Assembly: GCA_037045265.1 (NCBI GenBank) | Contig: JBAOHV010000019.1 | Span: forward strand, 477,105-541,104 | Length of the DNA stretch: 64,000 bases | Direction of reading: 5' to 3' | Source: JBAOHV01 sp037045265 | GTDB lineage: Bacteria > Actinomycetota > Acidimicrobiia > Acidimicrobiales > Microtrichaceae | Notes under the pieces: generated by a model | The model's input: the letters and a program-made list of their open reading frames with translations, nothing else | Told to the model about the DNA's origin: nothing | Database searches by the model: none | Program-made: the position numbers and the translations under genes | Shown: positions 35,706-45,003 of the stretch, one piece after another | Numbering within the stretch: the first letter of the stretch is position 1 | Layout: each line of letters starts with the position of its first letter

Positions 35706-37249
35706 ATGGAACTCGGGCCAGCTGCACCATCTCCGCCGATCCCGATCGCAGGGGGGCCGGCCACGGCCACTTCCCGCAGGCTCGGGTCCCACGTCGGGGT
35801 GACCGACCGGGTGCTGACCGAGCTGCGAGACGTCTGTGCCGAGGTCCTCGACGACCCTGCGGTCACCGGCGAAGCCAGTCGCGACTGGTGGCCACTCGCC
35901 ATGACCTGGGCCCTGCGTGGACAGGTCGCCGCGCGTGCTGCGGTGGTCGCCCGTCCGACCGACGCGCAGCAGGTGGCAGCGGTGCTGGATGTGTGCGACC
36001 GCGTCGGCATTCCCGTGACCGCAGCCGGTGGCCGCTCAGGCGTGTGCGGAGCCTCGGTGCCGCTCTACGGCGGTGTCCTGTTGGACCTGTGCGCGCTCGT
36101 CGGGGATCCGCGGCGTCGATGACGAGTCTCTGGTCGTCGACGTCGCCGCGGGAACCTTCGGCGACCACTTCGAACACGAGCTACGCGAACAGCACGGCCT
36201 GACATGCGGGCACTTCCCGCAGTCGATGACGCTGTCGACGGTCGGCGGGTGGCTGGCGTGTCGTGGTGCGGGCCAGATGTCCACCCGTTACGGCAAGATC
36301 GAGGAGATCGTCGTCGGCCTGGACGTGGTGCTCGCCGACGGGCGGACCGTGCACACCGGCGGGCACCCTGCTGCCGCGACCGGGCCGGATCTCACCCAGC
36401 TGTTCGTTGGTTCCGAAGGGACCCTCGGTGTCATCACCGCCGCGAGGCTGAAGGTGCACCCGACACCCGAGTACACCCGCAAGGCCGTGTGGTCCACCTC
36501 GTCTTTCGCCGACGGCCTGGACCTGTGTCGACGCATCCTGCGACGCGGTGCAACACCGGCCGTCCTACGCCTCTACGACGGCGTGGAATCGGACCGCAGC
36601 TACAGCGTCGGCACCGACCGCAACGTGGTGATCGTGCTCGACGAGGGCGACCGCCACGTGGTCGACGCCGTGTTCGCGGTGCTCGAGGAGGAGACGCGGG
36701 CGACAGGGACCGGTGCAGAGCGGCTCGACGACTCGATCGCCGATCACTGGTTGTCCAGACGCAACGACGTCGCAGTCCTCGAAGAGACTGATCACCGACG
36801 GCATCGTCGTCGACACGATGGAGGTGTCAGGCCCCTGGTCGGTCCTTCCCCGTGCCTACGACGCCGCCATCGACGCGATTTCGCAGGTCGAAGGCAACCT
36901 GGCCGTCTCGGCGCACTGCAGCCACAGCTACATCGACGGCGGCTGCCTCTACTTCACCTTCGCCGGCAAGCCACCCGAGCGCGACAGCGACGACCGACCC
37001 ACAGCCGAGGGCGTCGAGAGGTACTACCGGTCGGTCTGGGATGCAGGGACCCGGGCGGTACTGGCCGCGGGAGGTTCGCTGTCGCACCACCACGGGATCG
37101 GCCTGAACCGGGGCCGCTACATGGCCGAGGCGCTCGGCACCGGCTTCGACGTCCTGGCCGGCATCAAACGCTCGCTCGACCCGAACGGCATCCTCAACCC
37201 CGGCAAGCTGGGCCTGGTGTCGGCGTTCGGTCCGGTGGGGCTCCCGTGA
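35706..37249 (+). CDS. FAD-binding oxidase, alkylglycerone-phosphate-synthase-like, two frameshifts
   Basis: Flavoprotein of the VAO/GlcD fold, about 514 residues when joined. The first part holds the FAD-binding VVARPTDAQQVAAVLDVCDR and TAAGGRSGVCGASVP. The frame shifts at the G4 tract 36,102-36,105, then continues LVVDVAAGTFGDHFEHEL, TVGGWLACRGAGQMSTRYG and VGSEGTLGVITAARLKVHP. A second shift near 36,783 leads to GIVVDTMEVSGPW, CSHSYIDGGCLYFTF and SLSHHHGIGLNRGRYMAEAL. The SHHHGIG stretch and long cap domain match alkyl-DHAP-synthase-like proteins rather than plain glycolate oxidase. Beside glpD and a glycerol-type kinase, a role on DHAP-derived lipid precursors is plausible (inference). 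Confidence 0.8.
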
Positions 37250-37680
37250 ACGATCTGGCGCTCGCCGACCTGGAACCACCCCAGGCTCTGTGGCGCGGGA
37301 CGATCACCGCGCTCGTGGTCGTGTTCCCGGTCGCGGTGCTCAACAACCTGGTCGCTTCGCGAGACGACGGTGCCGGCTCCCCGCTGGTGCTCGTCTTCTA
37401 CGTGCTCATCCTGCTCGGGGGAGCGTCGGGCGGTTGGGCGGTGGTGCGGCTGTCGTCGAGGGCACGCCTGACCCACGCCGCGGCGGCCGCCGCGTCGGCG
37501 TACGCGATCGCCCAGGGCATCGGTGTGGTCCTCCGCCTGCTGCGCGGCGACACGCTGAGCTGGGTCGCCTATCCGTTCCTGGCGTTGATGATGGCGTGCT
37601 GCGGGATGCTCGGTGGCATGTTCGCCCGTCGCTGGCAGCAGCAACATGGCCCGGCGGACGGCCCAGAGGGAGGGAACTGA
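37246..37680 (+). CDS. Four-helix membrane protein
   Basis: 144-residue protein with four hydrophobic helices (ITALVVVFPVAVLNNLVA; LVLVFYVLILLGGASGGW; AAAAASAYAIAQGIGVVL; YPFLALMMACCGMLGGMF) and a Gln/His-rich tail. No named family. GTG 37246 overlaps the stop of the AGPS-like oxidase, and its own stop shares a base with the ATG of the FGGY kinase, so it belongs to the glp-like cluster. The layout is close to TIGR04086-type small membrane proteins, but I would not assign a function. Confidence 0.75.
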   Translation: MNDLALADLEPPQALWRGTITALVVVFPVAVLNNLVASRDDGAGSPLVLVFYVLILLGGASGGWAVVRLSSRARLTHAAAAAASAYAIAQGIGVVLRLLRGDTLSWVAYPFLALMMACCGMLGGMFARRWQQQHGPADGPEGGN

Positions 37681-39131
37681 TGGCGATCCTTGTCATCGAC
37701 GCGGGCACGAGCAGCGTGCGCTCCGCGATCGTCGGACCGGACGCAACTGTGCACCACGAGGTGCACACAGCGACCCTGCCCGACAGCCCGATGCCGGGCC
37801 TGGTCGAGTTCGACGCGCTGGAATACGCCGATGCCGCTCTCGCCAGCGCCCGTGAGGTGCTCGCCCGCTACGGCGGCGAGCTCGGCCCCGTCCGCGGCGT
37901 AGGGATCAGCAATCAGCGTGCGTCGACGGTGCTGTGGGACCGACAGACGGGCACACCCGTCGCCCCGGCACTCGGTTGGCAGGACCTGCGCACAGTGGGT
38001 GACTGCCTGGTGCTCAACGCCGAGGGCTTCCACCAGGCCCCGAACCTCTCAGCCACCAAGCTCGCCCACCTGCTCGACACCCACGACCCCCGACGCACAC
38101 GCGACCTGTGCTTCGGGTCGCTCGACAGCTGGCTGGTCTGGCAACTCACCGGCGGAGCGCACCACGTCGCCGATCAGACCAACGCGGCGGTGTGGGGGCT
38201 GCTCACCCCCGACGTGGACGCACTGGACCAGTCGCTGTTGGACCGTCTGAGGATTCCGGCGTCGATGCTCCCTTCCGTCGTCGACTCGACCGGCGTGATC
38301 GGCGAGGCGACGGCGCTGCCAGGGGCACCGCCGATCTGCGGGCTCGCCGGCGACCAGCAGGCGTCCCTGGTCGGCCAGGCGTGCGTGGAGCCTGGACTCG
38401 GCAAGATCACCTTCGGCACCGGCGGCATGCTCGACGTCTGCGTCGGACCGCGTCCTCCCTTCGCCACCCGCGGGCCCGGCGGCACCTTCCCGATCGTCTG
38501 CTGGAGTCAGGACGGAGCCGCCACCTGGGGCGTCGAGGCCGTCATGTTGTCCGCGGGCACCAACGTCGAATGGCTCCGCGACGACCTCGGAGTGATCCCC
38601 GACGCGGCCTCGTCGGCCGAGGTCGCCGCGTCGGTGCCGGACACCGACGGCGTGACCTACGTACCGGCCTTGTTGGGACTCGGCACTCCGATCTGGGACT
38701 ACGGCGCCCGCGGAGCGTTGCTGGGATTGACCCGGGGTACGACATCTGCCCACATCGTGCGGGCGGTGCTCGAAGGGGTCGCCCAGCGCGGAGCGGACCT
38801 GGTCGAAGCCGCCGAGACCGACGGGGCGCTGAGGATCGACGCCCTGCGGATCGACGGCGGCATGTCGGCCAACCCGCTGTTCGTGCAGGCTCTCGCCGAC
38901 GCCACCCAGCGGCCGATAGAGGTCTCCCCCGTTCTCGAGGCAACGACGCTCGGCGCCGGGTTCCTCGCCGGTCTCGCTACCGGCGTGTGGGGCACCTGGG
39001 GCGATCTGGCATCGACATGGGCGCCGAAGGTCCGCGTCGAGCCGGCCGGATCGGTGGACCGGGACCGTTGGCACGAGGCCGTCGAGCGCTCACGGGAGTG
39101 GTTCGCCGACCTGTCGGCGCTGGACTTCTGA
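37680..39131 (+). CDS. FGGY family carbohydrate kinase (glycerol-kinase-like)
   Basis: 483-residue kinase. Features are LVIDAGTSSVRSAIVG (ATP loop), GISNQRASTVLWDRQTGTP, LGWQDLRTVGDC, FGSLDSWLVWQLTGG, GLAGDQQASLVGQACVEPG, ITFGTGGMLDVCVG and PALLGLGTPIWDYGARGALLG. It follows GlpK over its whole length but differs at residues around the substrate (QDLRTV for QDRRTA, PIWDYGAR for PYWDPYAR), so it may act on another triose or polyol. RBS GGGAGGGAA precedes ATG 37680. Co-transcribed with glpD, the AGPS-like oxidase and the membrane protein. Confidence 0.87.
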   Translation: MAILVIDAGTSSVRSAIVGPDATVHHEVHTATLPDSPMPGLVEFDALEYADAALASAREVLARYGGELGPVRGVGISNQRASTVLWDRQTGTPVAPALGWQDLRTVGDCLVLNAEGFHQAPNLSATKLAHLLDTHDPRRTRDLCFGSLDSWLVWQLTGGAHHVADQTNAAVWGLLTPDVDALDQSLLDRLRIPASMLPSVVDSTGVIGEATALPGAPPICGLAGDQQASLVGQACVEPGLGKITFGTGGMLDVCVGPRPPFATRGPGGTFPIVCWSQDGAATWGVEAVMLSAGTNVEWLRDDLGVIPDAASSAEVAASVPDTDGVTYVPALLGLGTPIWDYGARGALLGLTRGTTSAHIVRAVLEGVAQRGADLVEAAETDGALRIDALRIDGGMSANPLFVQALADATQRPIEVSPVLEATTLGAGFLAGLATGVWGTWGDLASTWAPKVRVEPAGSVDRDRWHEAVERSREWFADLSALDF

Positions 39132-39210
39132 GCCCCCGGCCGACCGTCGCACTGGGCCGAAAGGTCCATTCACATGGGGCGCAGGTCCCGTCGCGCTCAA
39201 CGATCTCGCC

Positions 39211-39423
39211 ATGCGTGTCGTAGTTGGATACATGAACGCCACCTGCACCATCGACACGGTCTCGGCTTCCGAACTCCGCGAAGGGGACTGGTCGACCACG
39301 GCCGACGCCGCAGGGCCGATCCTGCGTCGAGCCATCAACGGAGCGGTTCTTTCGAGCCCCCGTGTGCAGATCAGCTTCGACGCCGAGCGTGGCGAGTACG
39401 TGCTCGGACTGACCGAACACTGA
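39211..39423 (+). CDS. Small hypothetical protein
   Basis: Possible 70-residue protein (MRVVVGYMNATCTIDTVSAS; VQISFDAERGEYVLGLTEH) with beta-strand-like composition and no recognised domain. There is no strong ribosome binding site; ATG 39232 is an alternative start. It lies alone between two genes, and the lower Gly/Pro/Arg content than in shadow frames makes it plausible but unproven. Confidence 0.45.
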   Translation: MRVVVGYMNATCTIDTVSASELREGDWSTTADAAGPILRRAINGAVLSSPRVQISFDAERGEYVLGLTEH

Positions 39424-39460
39424 ACGCAGCTCGGGAGTGCGCCCGCGCGTCGGGTCCGCC

Positions 39461-39748
39461 TCAGGCGCCCTGACGCTGACGGGCCTGCTGACCTCCGCCG
39501 AACCAGGACCCCAGGTCCAACAGGAACCCGAGGGCCACGAGGAACCAGCCGAAACCCTCGACTCCGCCGATGGGCGCGTACGCGAGGGCGTAGAAGACGG
39601 TCGTGTACGGCAGGAAGACGAATCCGAGCGCCCCGACCAGGAACGACGGCATGGCGATCGACAGCTTGTCGGTGAACAGCTGCATGACCACCAGCGCGAA
39701 CCGGGGCGACAACCAGACCAACAGAGCGACCAGACACCCACAACCCAT
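39461..39748 (-). CDS. Small membrane protein
   Basis: 95-residue protein starting MGCGCLVALLVWLSPRFALV, with three hydrophobic helices (LVALLVWL; PSFLVGALGFVFLPYTTVFYALAY; FGWFLVALGFLLDLGSWF) and a Gly/Gln/Arg tail. GAGGAGG lies six bases before ATG 39748, one of the best ribosome binding sites in the window, so it is well translated. Function unknown. It diverges from the RNase P RNA gene. Confidence 0.75.
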   Translation of the reverse strand: MGCGCLVALLVWLSPRFALVVMQLFTDKLSIAMPSFLVGALGFVFLPYTTVFYALAYAPIGGVEGFGWFLVALGFLLDLGSWFGGGQQARQRQGA

Positions 39749-39831
39749 GACTCGCCTCCTCGACGGATCATTCCTAGCCCAACCCCTGCCCCCGTGTGCG
39801 ACAAAGGCGTCAGGAGCGCGACAATGTCGGC

Positions 39832-40229
<398 letters not shown>

Positions 40230-40260
40230 ATTGCGGCTCAGGACCCATGCAATTGCAGGG

Positions 40261-40286
40261 CAATCGCCGGCCCCCGTCGGCGATTG
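40261..40286. terminator. Stem-loop after rnpB
   Basis: CAATCGCCG and CGGCGATTG form a perfect 9-base stem around an 8-base loop, 31 bases past the rnpB 3' end. There is no T-run on the + side, so it may be a GC-type terminator for rnpB or for the convergent gene whose stop lies at 40,292. Confidence 0.5.
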
Positions 40287-40291
40287 AACCC

Positions 40292-40564
40292 CTACCGTGC
40301 ACATTCCGCGCACACAGCGAACCAACACTCCGGTTTCGCCGGCTCGTCAAGCGACCGTTGTTGGTCAGGCCAGCGTAGAAGGTCTACCCGTTCCAGGTGC
40401 TTCTGACAGCAGAGGCGACCGGTCTCGCCAGGGACTCCAAGGCCCGGGCAGAGCAGGTGCGCTCTGTCGCCGTCCAACGGGTTGGTGATCGGATCGGGGC
40501 CCTGACGAGCGATGAACTCGCTGAACTCGACGAGGCCCTGCGGATCCACCTCGCTCTCTGACAT
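40292..40564 (-). CDS. Small Cys-rich protein, possible zinc binder
   Basis: 90-residue protein, MSESEVDPQGLVEFSEFIAR at the start, then AHLLCPGLGVPGETGRLCC, QKHLERVDLLRW, and CWFAVCAECAR at the end. Six Cys and one or more His could hold one or two zinc ions. No family is recognised. The start ATG 40564 follows a G-rich stretch. It converges on rnpB and diverges from the LOG-family gene. Confidence 0.6.
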   Translation of the reverse strand: MSESEVDPQGLVEFSEFIARQGPDPITNPLDGDRAHLLCPGLGVPGETGRLCCQKHLERVDLLRWPDQQRSLDEPAKPECWFAVCAECAR

Positions 40565-40677
40565 CGACGGCCCCGGAACGCCGGCACCCTGACTGTTCAC
40601 AGGCGCCGACCAAGCGTGGAGGCGGGCTGTCCGAAGCGACAACATGACCGGCCGACGCTGGCCGTACCATCTGCGCC

Positions 40678-41385
40678 GTGAACGACCGCTCCGCCGCTCC
40701 TGCCCGCTACGGGCCCACCGACGACCAGATCCTGCTGAGCGGCCCCGAGCAACCAGCCGAACACCCCTCCGAGGTCGCTCGGCTCACGCGCATGCACGAT
40801 GAGATCGCCTCGGGGTTCGCCGCTCTCGCCGGGCTCGGCCCCGCGGTGTCGGTGTTCGGCTCTGCCAGAACAGCGCGCGACCATCCGTCATACGACCTTG
40901 CACGCAGGATGGCCCGTGAGCTGGGAGAGGCAGGTTTCGCGGTGATCACAGGTGGCGGCCCGGGGATCATGGAGGCCGCGAATCGGGGAGCTCGCGAGGC
41001 CGGCGCAGTGTCGGTCGGGCTCAACATCGAGCTCCCCCACGAGGAGGAACCGAACGACTATCTCGATCTGAGCCTCGACTTCCGCTACTTCTTCGCCAGG
41101 CGGATCATGTTCGTTCGCTATGCGTGCGCGTTCGTCGTGCACCCGGGCGGTCTGGGCACGCTCGACGAGATGTTCGAGGCGCTCACCCTCATCCAGACCG
41201 AGAAGATCGACACCTTCCCCGTGGCTCTCGTAGGGACGGCGCACTGGCGCGGCCTGATCGACTGGATGGGTGACCGTCTGAGCAGCGAGCGGCTGATCGA
41301 CGAGTCCGACCTGACCCAGTTGCTGCTGACCGACGACATCGCTTCGGTCGTCGAGCATGTGTCGCAACCCCGACCTGGGCAATGA
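40678..41385 (+). CDS. LOG family protein (TIGR00730)
   Basis: 235-residue Rossmann-fold protein of the group long called lysine decarboxylase-like; members include cytokinin riboside 5'-monophosphate phosphoribohydrolases and nucleotide hydrolases. The signature is VITGGGPGIMEAANRGAREAG and VVHPGGLGTLDEMFEALTLIQ (PGGxGTxxE). An N-terminal extension of ~55 residues is Pro/Ala-rich, as in Mycobacterium homologues. GTG 40678 is the start. Seven bases after its stop begins the repeat protein. Confidence 0.88.
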   Translation: MNDRSAAPARYGPTDDQILLSGPEQPAEHPSEVARLTRMHDEIASGFAALAGLGPAVSVFGSARTARDHPSYDLARRMARELGEAGFAVITGGGPGIMEAANRGAREAGAVSVGLNIELPHEEEPNDYLDLSLDFRYFFARRIMFVRYACAFVVHPGGLGTLDEMFEALTLIQTEKIDTFPVALVGTAHWRGLIDWMGDRLSSERLIDESDLTQLLLTDDIASVVEHVSQPRPGQ

Positions 41386-41392
41386 TTCGGAA

Positions 41393-42334
41393 GTGAGCGA
41401 GGCCCCCGACGACGACCAGAGCGCCCCGAGCAGCGACCAGGCCCCCCCTGGCGGAGACAAGGACGAGTCCTGGGGTATGGACGCAGCGCTGGGCGCAGCC
41501 GCGATCGCTGCCCGCACCGCTGGGGATGTTGCGGGAGCGGTCGGTGGGTCAGCTCCCGGACGTGTGGCCGAGAGCGCTGCGCGCTGGGTCACCCGCCCGC
41601 TGTCTCGCCAGGGCAAGGAGGTGCGGCACCGTCTCGAGGACGAGGCTCTCCCTGCTGCACAAGAGGCGATTCGCAACGCGACACCGGGTGTCGTGGATGC
41701 CGTCGACATCAACGGCATCCTCGCGGCGATCGACGTGAACCTTCTGCTGGACCGCATCGACATCAACCGGCTGGTCGACCGGCTGGATGTGAGCGCAGTG
41801 GTGGCCAAGGTCGATGTCAACGAGCTGGTGTCACAGGTCGACGTCAACGCCATCGTGGCCAACGTCGACGTCGACTCGCTGATCCAGAAGGTCGACATCG
41901 ATGCGCTGCTCGCGCGGATCGATGTGGACGCACTCGTCGCGTCGATCGACCTGACCGCACTGCTCGAACGAATCGATCTGAACCTCCTCGTCGGTCGCAT
42001 CGACCTGGACCAACTGCTCTCCACCGTCGACATCAACGCGCTGCTGCAACAGCTCGACATGGATGCGCTGGTCGCGAACACCGAGCTCGGCAGCATCATC
42101 GCCCAGTCAACGAGCGGCGTTGCGTCCGAGGCGCTCGATGCCGTTCGCAGCCAGGGCGTCGGAATGGATGCGTTCATCGCCAAGCTCGCCAACAGGATCC
42201 TCGGACGGGACCTGGAGTCGCTGCCCGCAGGCCCACCCGCGCTGATCGAGGCCCAGCTCGCACTGCCACCCGCAGCAGGCGGTCATGACCTTGATGCTCA
42301 TAACGTCGGCGGACATGAGGGAGGTTCGGCATGA
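41393..42334 (+). CDS. Protein with fifteen 9-residue D-[IV]-N-x-L repeats
   Basis: About 313 residues. Residues 1-105 are acidic then Ala/Arg-rich (AAIAARTAGDVAGAVGGSAP). Residues ~105-239 are fifteen tandem repeats of nine residues, consensus D-(I/V/L)-(N/D)-x-L-(L/V)-x-x-(I/V/L), for example DVNLLLDRI, DVNAIVANV, DIDALLARI. The last unit is degenerate (ELGSIIAQS). A short C-terminal part follows. There are no Cys and no membrane helix. The Leu/Ile period of nine would suit an amphipathic solenoid or coil. GTG 41393 is chosen; ATG 41357 would overlap the LOG gene. The end overlaps the RDD membrane protein start by four bases, so the two are coupled. Confidence 0.75.
   Translation: MSEAPDDDQSAPSSDQAPPGGDKDESWGMDAALGAAAIAARTAGDVAGAVGGSAPGRVAESAARWVTRPLSRQGKEVRHRLEDEALPAAQEAIRNATPGVVDAVDINGILAAIDVNLLLDRIDINRLVDRLDVSAVVAKVDVNELVSQVDVNAIVANVDVDSLIQKVDIDALLARIDVDALVASIDLTALLERIDLNLLVGRIDLDQLLSTVDINALLQQLDMDALVANTELGSIIAQSTSGVASEALDAVRSQGVGMDAFIAKLANRILGRDLESLPAGPPALIEAQLALPPAAGGHDLDAHNVGGHEGGSA
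41705..42109 (+). repeat. 27-base tandem repeat, 15 units, in coding sequence
   Basis: Fifteen in-frame 27-base units (405 bases, no indel) each encode a nine-residue D-x-N-x-L repeat. The DNA units have diverged, while the Asp at position 1 is kept in fourteen and the hydrophobic positions in all, so selection acts on the protein pattern. Confidence 0.85.
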
Positions 42335-42846
42335 AGGCGAACGCCGACCCTCAGCTCGCCGTCACGCTCCAGGGTCACTACGCGGGCGCGGTGACCCGGC
42401 TGGCTGCCTTCGCAATCGACCAGGCCGTCGCCACCTCCGCGTTCGCACTCGGCAGCGCGATCGTCTCGTGGGTTCTCCACCTGGTGACCGGCGGGGAACT
42501 CACATGGAACCCGTCGCCCTGGATCACCGGTCTGCTGTTCTTCTTCTGGCTGTTCCTCTACTACGCGTACCCGTGGTCGGTGAGCGGCAAGACGTTCGGC
42601 ATGGCGGTGCTCGGAATCCGTGTCGTGCGTGCAGACGGAGCACCCGCCACCCCTCGCAACGGGGTGTTGCGCACCCTTGCTCTACCGCTCAGCTTCCTGA
42701 CGCTCGGCATCGGCTTCGTGCCGATCATCACCGGACGGCACCGTCGGGCACTGCACGACATGATCGCCGGCACCGCCGTCGTCTACGCCTGGGACGCCCG
42801 GGCCGCACGGCTGCGGTTCCTGGCCAGGCACCAACCGACGGAATGA
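42331..42846 (+). CDS. RDD family membrane protein
   Basis: 171-residue membrane protein of the RDD family. The family Arg and Asp are in RLAAFAIDQAVATSAF, with helices LGSAIVSWVLHLV and ITGLLFFFWLFLYYAYPW, then the SGKTFGMAVLGIRVVR block and TLALPLSFLTLGIGFVPI; RRALHDMIAGTAVVY near the end is typical. Some RDD proteins are transporters or antiporters. The start overlaps the repeat-protein stop. Confidence 0.88.
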   Translation: MKANADPQLAVTLQGHYAGAVTRLAAFAIDQAVATSAFALGSAIVSWVLHLVTGGELTWNPSPWITGLLFFFWLFLYYAYPWSVSGKTFGMAVLGIRVVRADGAPATPRNGVLRTLALPLSFLTLGIGFVPIITGRHRRALHDMIAGTAVVYAWDARAARLRFLARHQPTE

Positions 42847-42961
42847 GCTCGGAGGCGAGCGAGCCGCGCAGCGAACGAGCGGTCGCAGGTGGCCGGGTGG
42901 TCGGTACGCTGTCCGAGCCGGCGGCTGATCCGCCACCTGACACCCCGAGCGAGGGCCTGAG

Positions 42962-44977
42962 ATGCCATTGATCTCCTTCGAGCAACTGCAGAAAGTCGCG
43001 ACGGTCTTCTCTCCGTTGTCGGGGACCCCGGGGTCACCGCTCGAGACCACGCAGTGGCTCCGGTCCCTGCAGCCCTCGCTGATGCCCCGCACGTCGATCC
43101 ATCAGGGCGCTGCGTCAGGGGTGGTGATCCTTGCTGCGAGGGCAGCCAGCAACCGGGTCGACCGGCTGGCCGACAAGCTGACACCGAACGAGGACTCGCT
43201 GACCCAACGCATCGCTGTTCGTGCGGCGATCGTCGGGCTCGGATACGGGATGCGCAAGCTTCCGGACCAGGACGACACGGCGTGGCCGGCCGCACTCGCC
43301 CGAATGGGCGGTGAGCTCATCGAGGGCGGCGCCGCCGGAGGGATCATCTACGAGGTGATGACCGCTGCACGGGGTCGGGCGAGCACGTCGCGGCGGGGTG
43401 CGGGTCTCACCATGGCAGCGACTGCCGCCGCCTTCTCGTTCGCCCTCTACAAGTCACGGTCCTACCTGGGCGAGCGACGCGACTTCTTCACCGACGACTT
43501 CGACAAGCTGTCGCTGAACCTGAACCGCACGGTCGCGGTGACCGCAGGGGTGACCGCAGTGGGCACCGGTATGGGCTACGGCTACAAGGCCACCGAGCGC
43601 GGCTTCGAGCGGTTCTTCGGACCTGGCCTGGCGCACACCGTGCTAGCCCGCACGCTCAACAACGCCGCTTGGGCCGCGGCACTGACCGGCTTGTACTGGG
43701 CGGGGATCTCCAAGGTCGGCGCCGCCAACGAGAAGGTGGACCCGGGTTACGCACTACCGCCGACGACCCCGCTGGTTTCGGGCAGCGTCGACAGCATCTG
43801 CGCGTTCGACCAACTCGGCCAGCAGGGTCGCCGTTACGTCACAGACGTGCTCCCACCCGAACTGATCTCCGAGACGATGGGAGAGCCCGCTACCCACCCG
43901 ATCCGCGTGTTCGTCGGGTTCAACCAGCAACCCCTCTACACGTCGGGCCGGGCCGAGACGGCACTCGAGGAGATGGAGCGCACCGGCGCCTACGACCGCG
44001 GCACGATACTGCTGGTGTGCCCGACAGGCACGGGCTGGGTCGACCACACGATGATCGAGGCGGCCGAGCTGTTCACCCGCGGCGACCTGGCAACCGTGTG
44101 CATCCAATACGGGCGATACCCGTCGTTCCTGTCGCTTCAGAAGGTCCGCGCCGGCCGCCGCCAGTTCCGCAGCCTGGCGTGGGGTGTGCACCAGCGGGTT
44201 CGCGCCATGCCCGAGGACCGACGCCCACGGGTCCTGGTCTTCGGAGAGAGCCTGGGTGCCTGGGCGTCGTCCGACGTCATCATGCGACTCGGTGTCGACG
44301 GACTCGACCACTACGGGGTCGACAAGGCCCTGTGGTTCGGTATGCCTGAGCTGGCCCGCTGGTCCGCAGCGGGTCTGGATCGGCCGGGACAGCTCACCCC
44401 GGAGGGAACCGTCGGCGTGTTCGACCGCTGGGAGCAGTTCGCCGAGCTCACCCCGCAGGAGCGTGACGCTCTGCGGATCGTGCAGCTCAGCCACGACAAC
44501 GACCCGATCACACTGCTCACCCCGACACTGCTGTACCGCTCCCCCGACTGGCTCGAAGAGCCACGTGGACGCAACGTGCCGGGCGGGCAGCGCTGGTACC
44601 CCGTCGTGACCGGGGTGCAGACGATGATCGACGCGGCGAACGCGATGCGCAACAGCCCCGGCGAGTTCCGCAGCACGGGACACGACTACCGCGCCGACAC
44701 TGCGCGCTTCGTGGCAGAGGGCTACCGGCTGCCATACACCGAGCAGCAGCTCGCCGCGGTCGAAGACCTGCTGCGTCGTCTAGAACGAGAGCGTGAGGGC
44801 CGCATCAAGGCGCCCACCGACACCGCCGACACCGTTCCAGCGCCGGCACACCGTACCGAGCACCACCTGCAGTCACCGCACCTGCCGAGCCTGCACGGAC
44901 ACCGCACGAAGGGTGCCAACTGGATCAACGATGTTGCAGAGCTGGCCGGAACCGCTTCGCCACAGAGCGGGCCCTGA
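42962..44977 (+). CDS. Membrane-anchored alpha/beta hydrolase
   Basis: 671-residue protein of the alpha/beta-hydrolase family that has a separate N-terminal membrane domain. Residues 1-270 hold several weak hydrophobic helices (GLTMAATAAAFSFALY; TVAVTAGVTAVGTGMGYGY). The catalytic part begins near RVFVGFNQQPLY, with the nucleophile Ser in GESLGAWAS, and Asp/His candidates in LSHDNDPITLL and further on. The substrate is unknown; mycobacterial relatives are linked to envelope lipids. ATG 42962 is preceded by GAGGGCCTGAG. It ends with a ~90-residue charged tail. Confidence 0.82.
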   Translation: MPLISFEQLQKVATVFSPLSGTPGSPLETTQWLRSLQPSLMPRTSIHQGAASGVVILAARAASNRVDRLADKLTPNEDSLTQRIAVRAAIVGLGYGMRKLPDQDDTAWPAALARMGGELIEGGAAGGIIYEVMTAARGRASTSRRGAGLTMAATAAAFSFALYKSRSYLGERRDFFTDDFDKLSLNLNRTVAVTAGVTAVGTGMGYGYKATERGFERFFGPGLAHTVLARTLNNAAWAAALTGLYWAGISKVGAANEKVDPGYALPPTTPLVSGSVDSICAFDQLGQQGRRYVTDVLPPELISETMGEPATHPIRVFVGFNQQPLYTSGRAETALEEMERTGAYDRGTILLVCPTGTGWVDHTMIEAAELFTRGDLATVCIQYGRYPSFLSLQKVRAGRRQFRSLAWGVHQRVRAMPEDRRPRVLVFGESLGAWASSDVIMRLGVDGLDHYGVDKALWFGMPELARWSAAGLDRPGQLTPEGTVGVFDRWEQFAELTPQERDALRIVQLSHDNDPITLLTPTLLYRSPDWLEEPRGRNVPGGQRWYPVVTGVQTMIDAANAMRNSPGEFRSTGHDYRADTARFVAEGYRLPYTEQQLAAVEDLLRRLEREREGRIKAPTDTADTVPAPAHRTEHHLQSPHLPSLHGHRTKGANWINDVAELAGTASPQSGP

Positions 44978-45003
44978 TTCGGTCGGGCCGAGCGACAGGT
45001 GTG

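Noticed and set aside
40678..41385. Lysine decarboxylase
   Set aside because: The PGGxGTxxE motif belongs to the LOG family, which is a phosphoribohydrolase group; the old name is a misannotation.
41705..42109. CRISPR array
   Set aside because: The 27-base units are contiguous without spacers, diverged in DNA, and keep a protein pattern.
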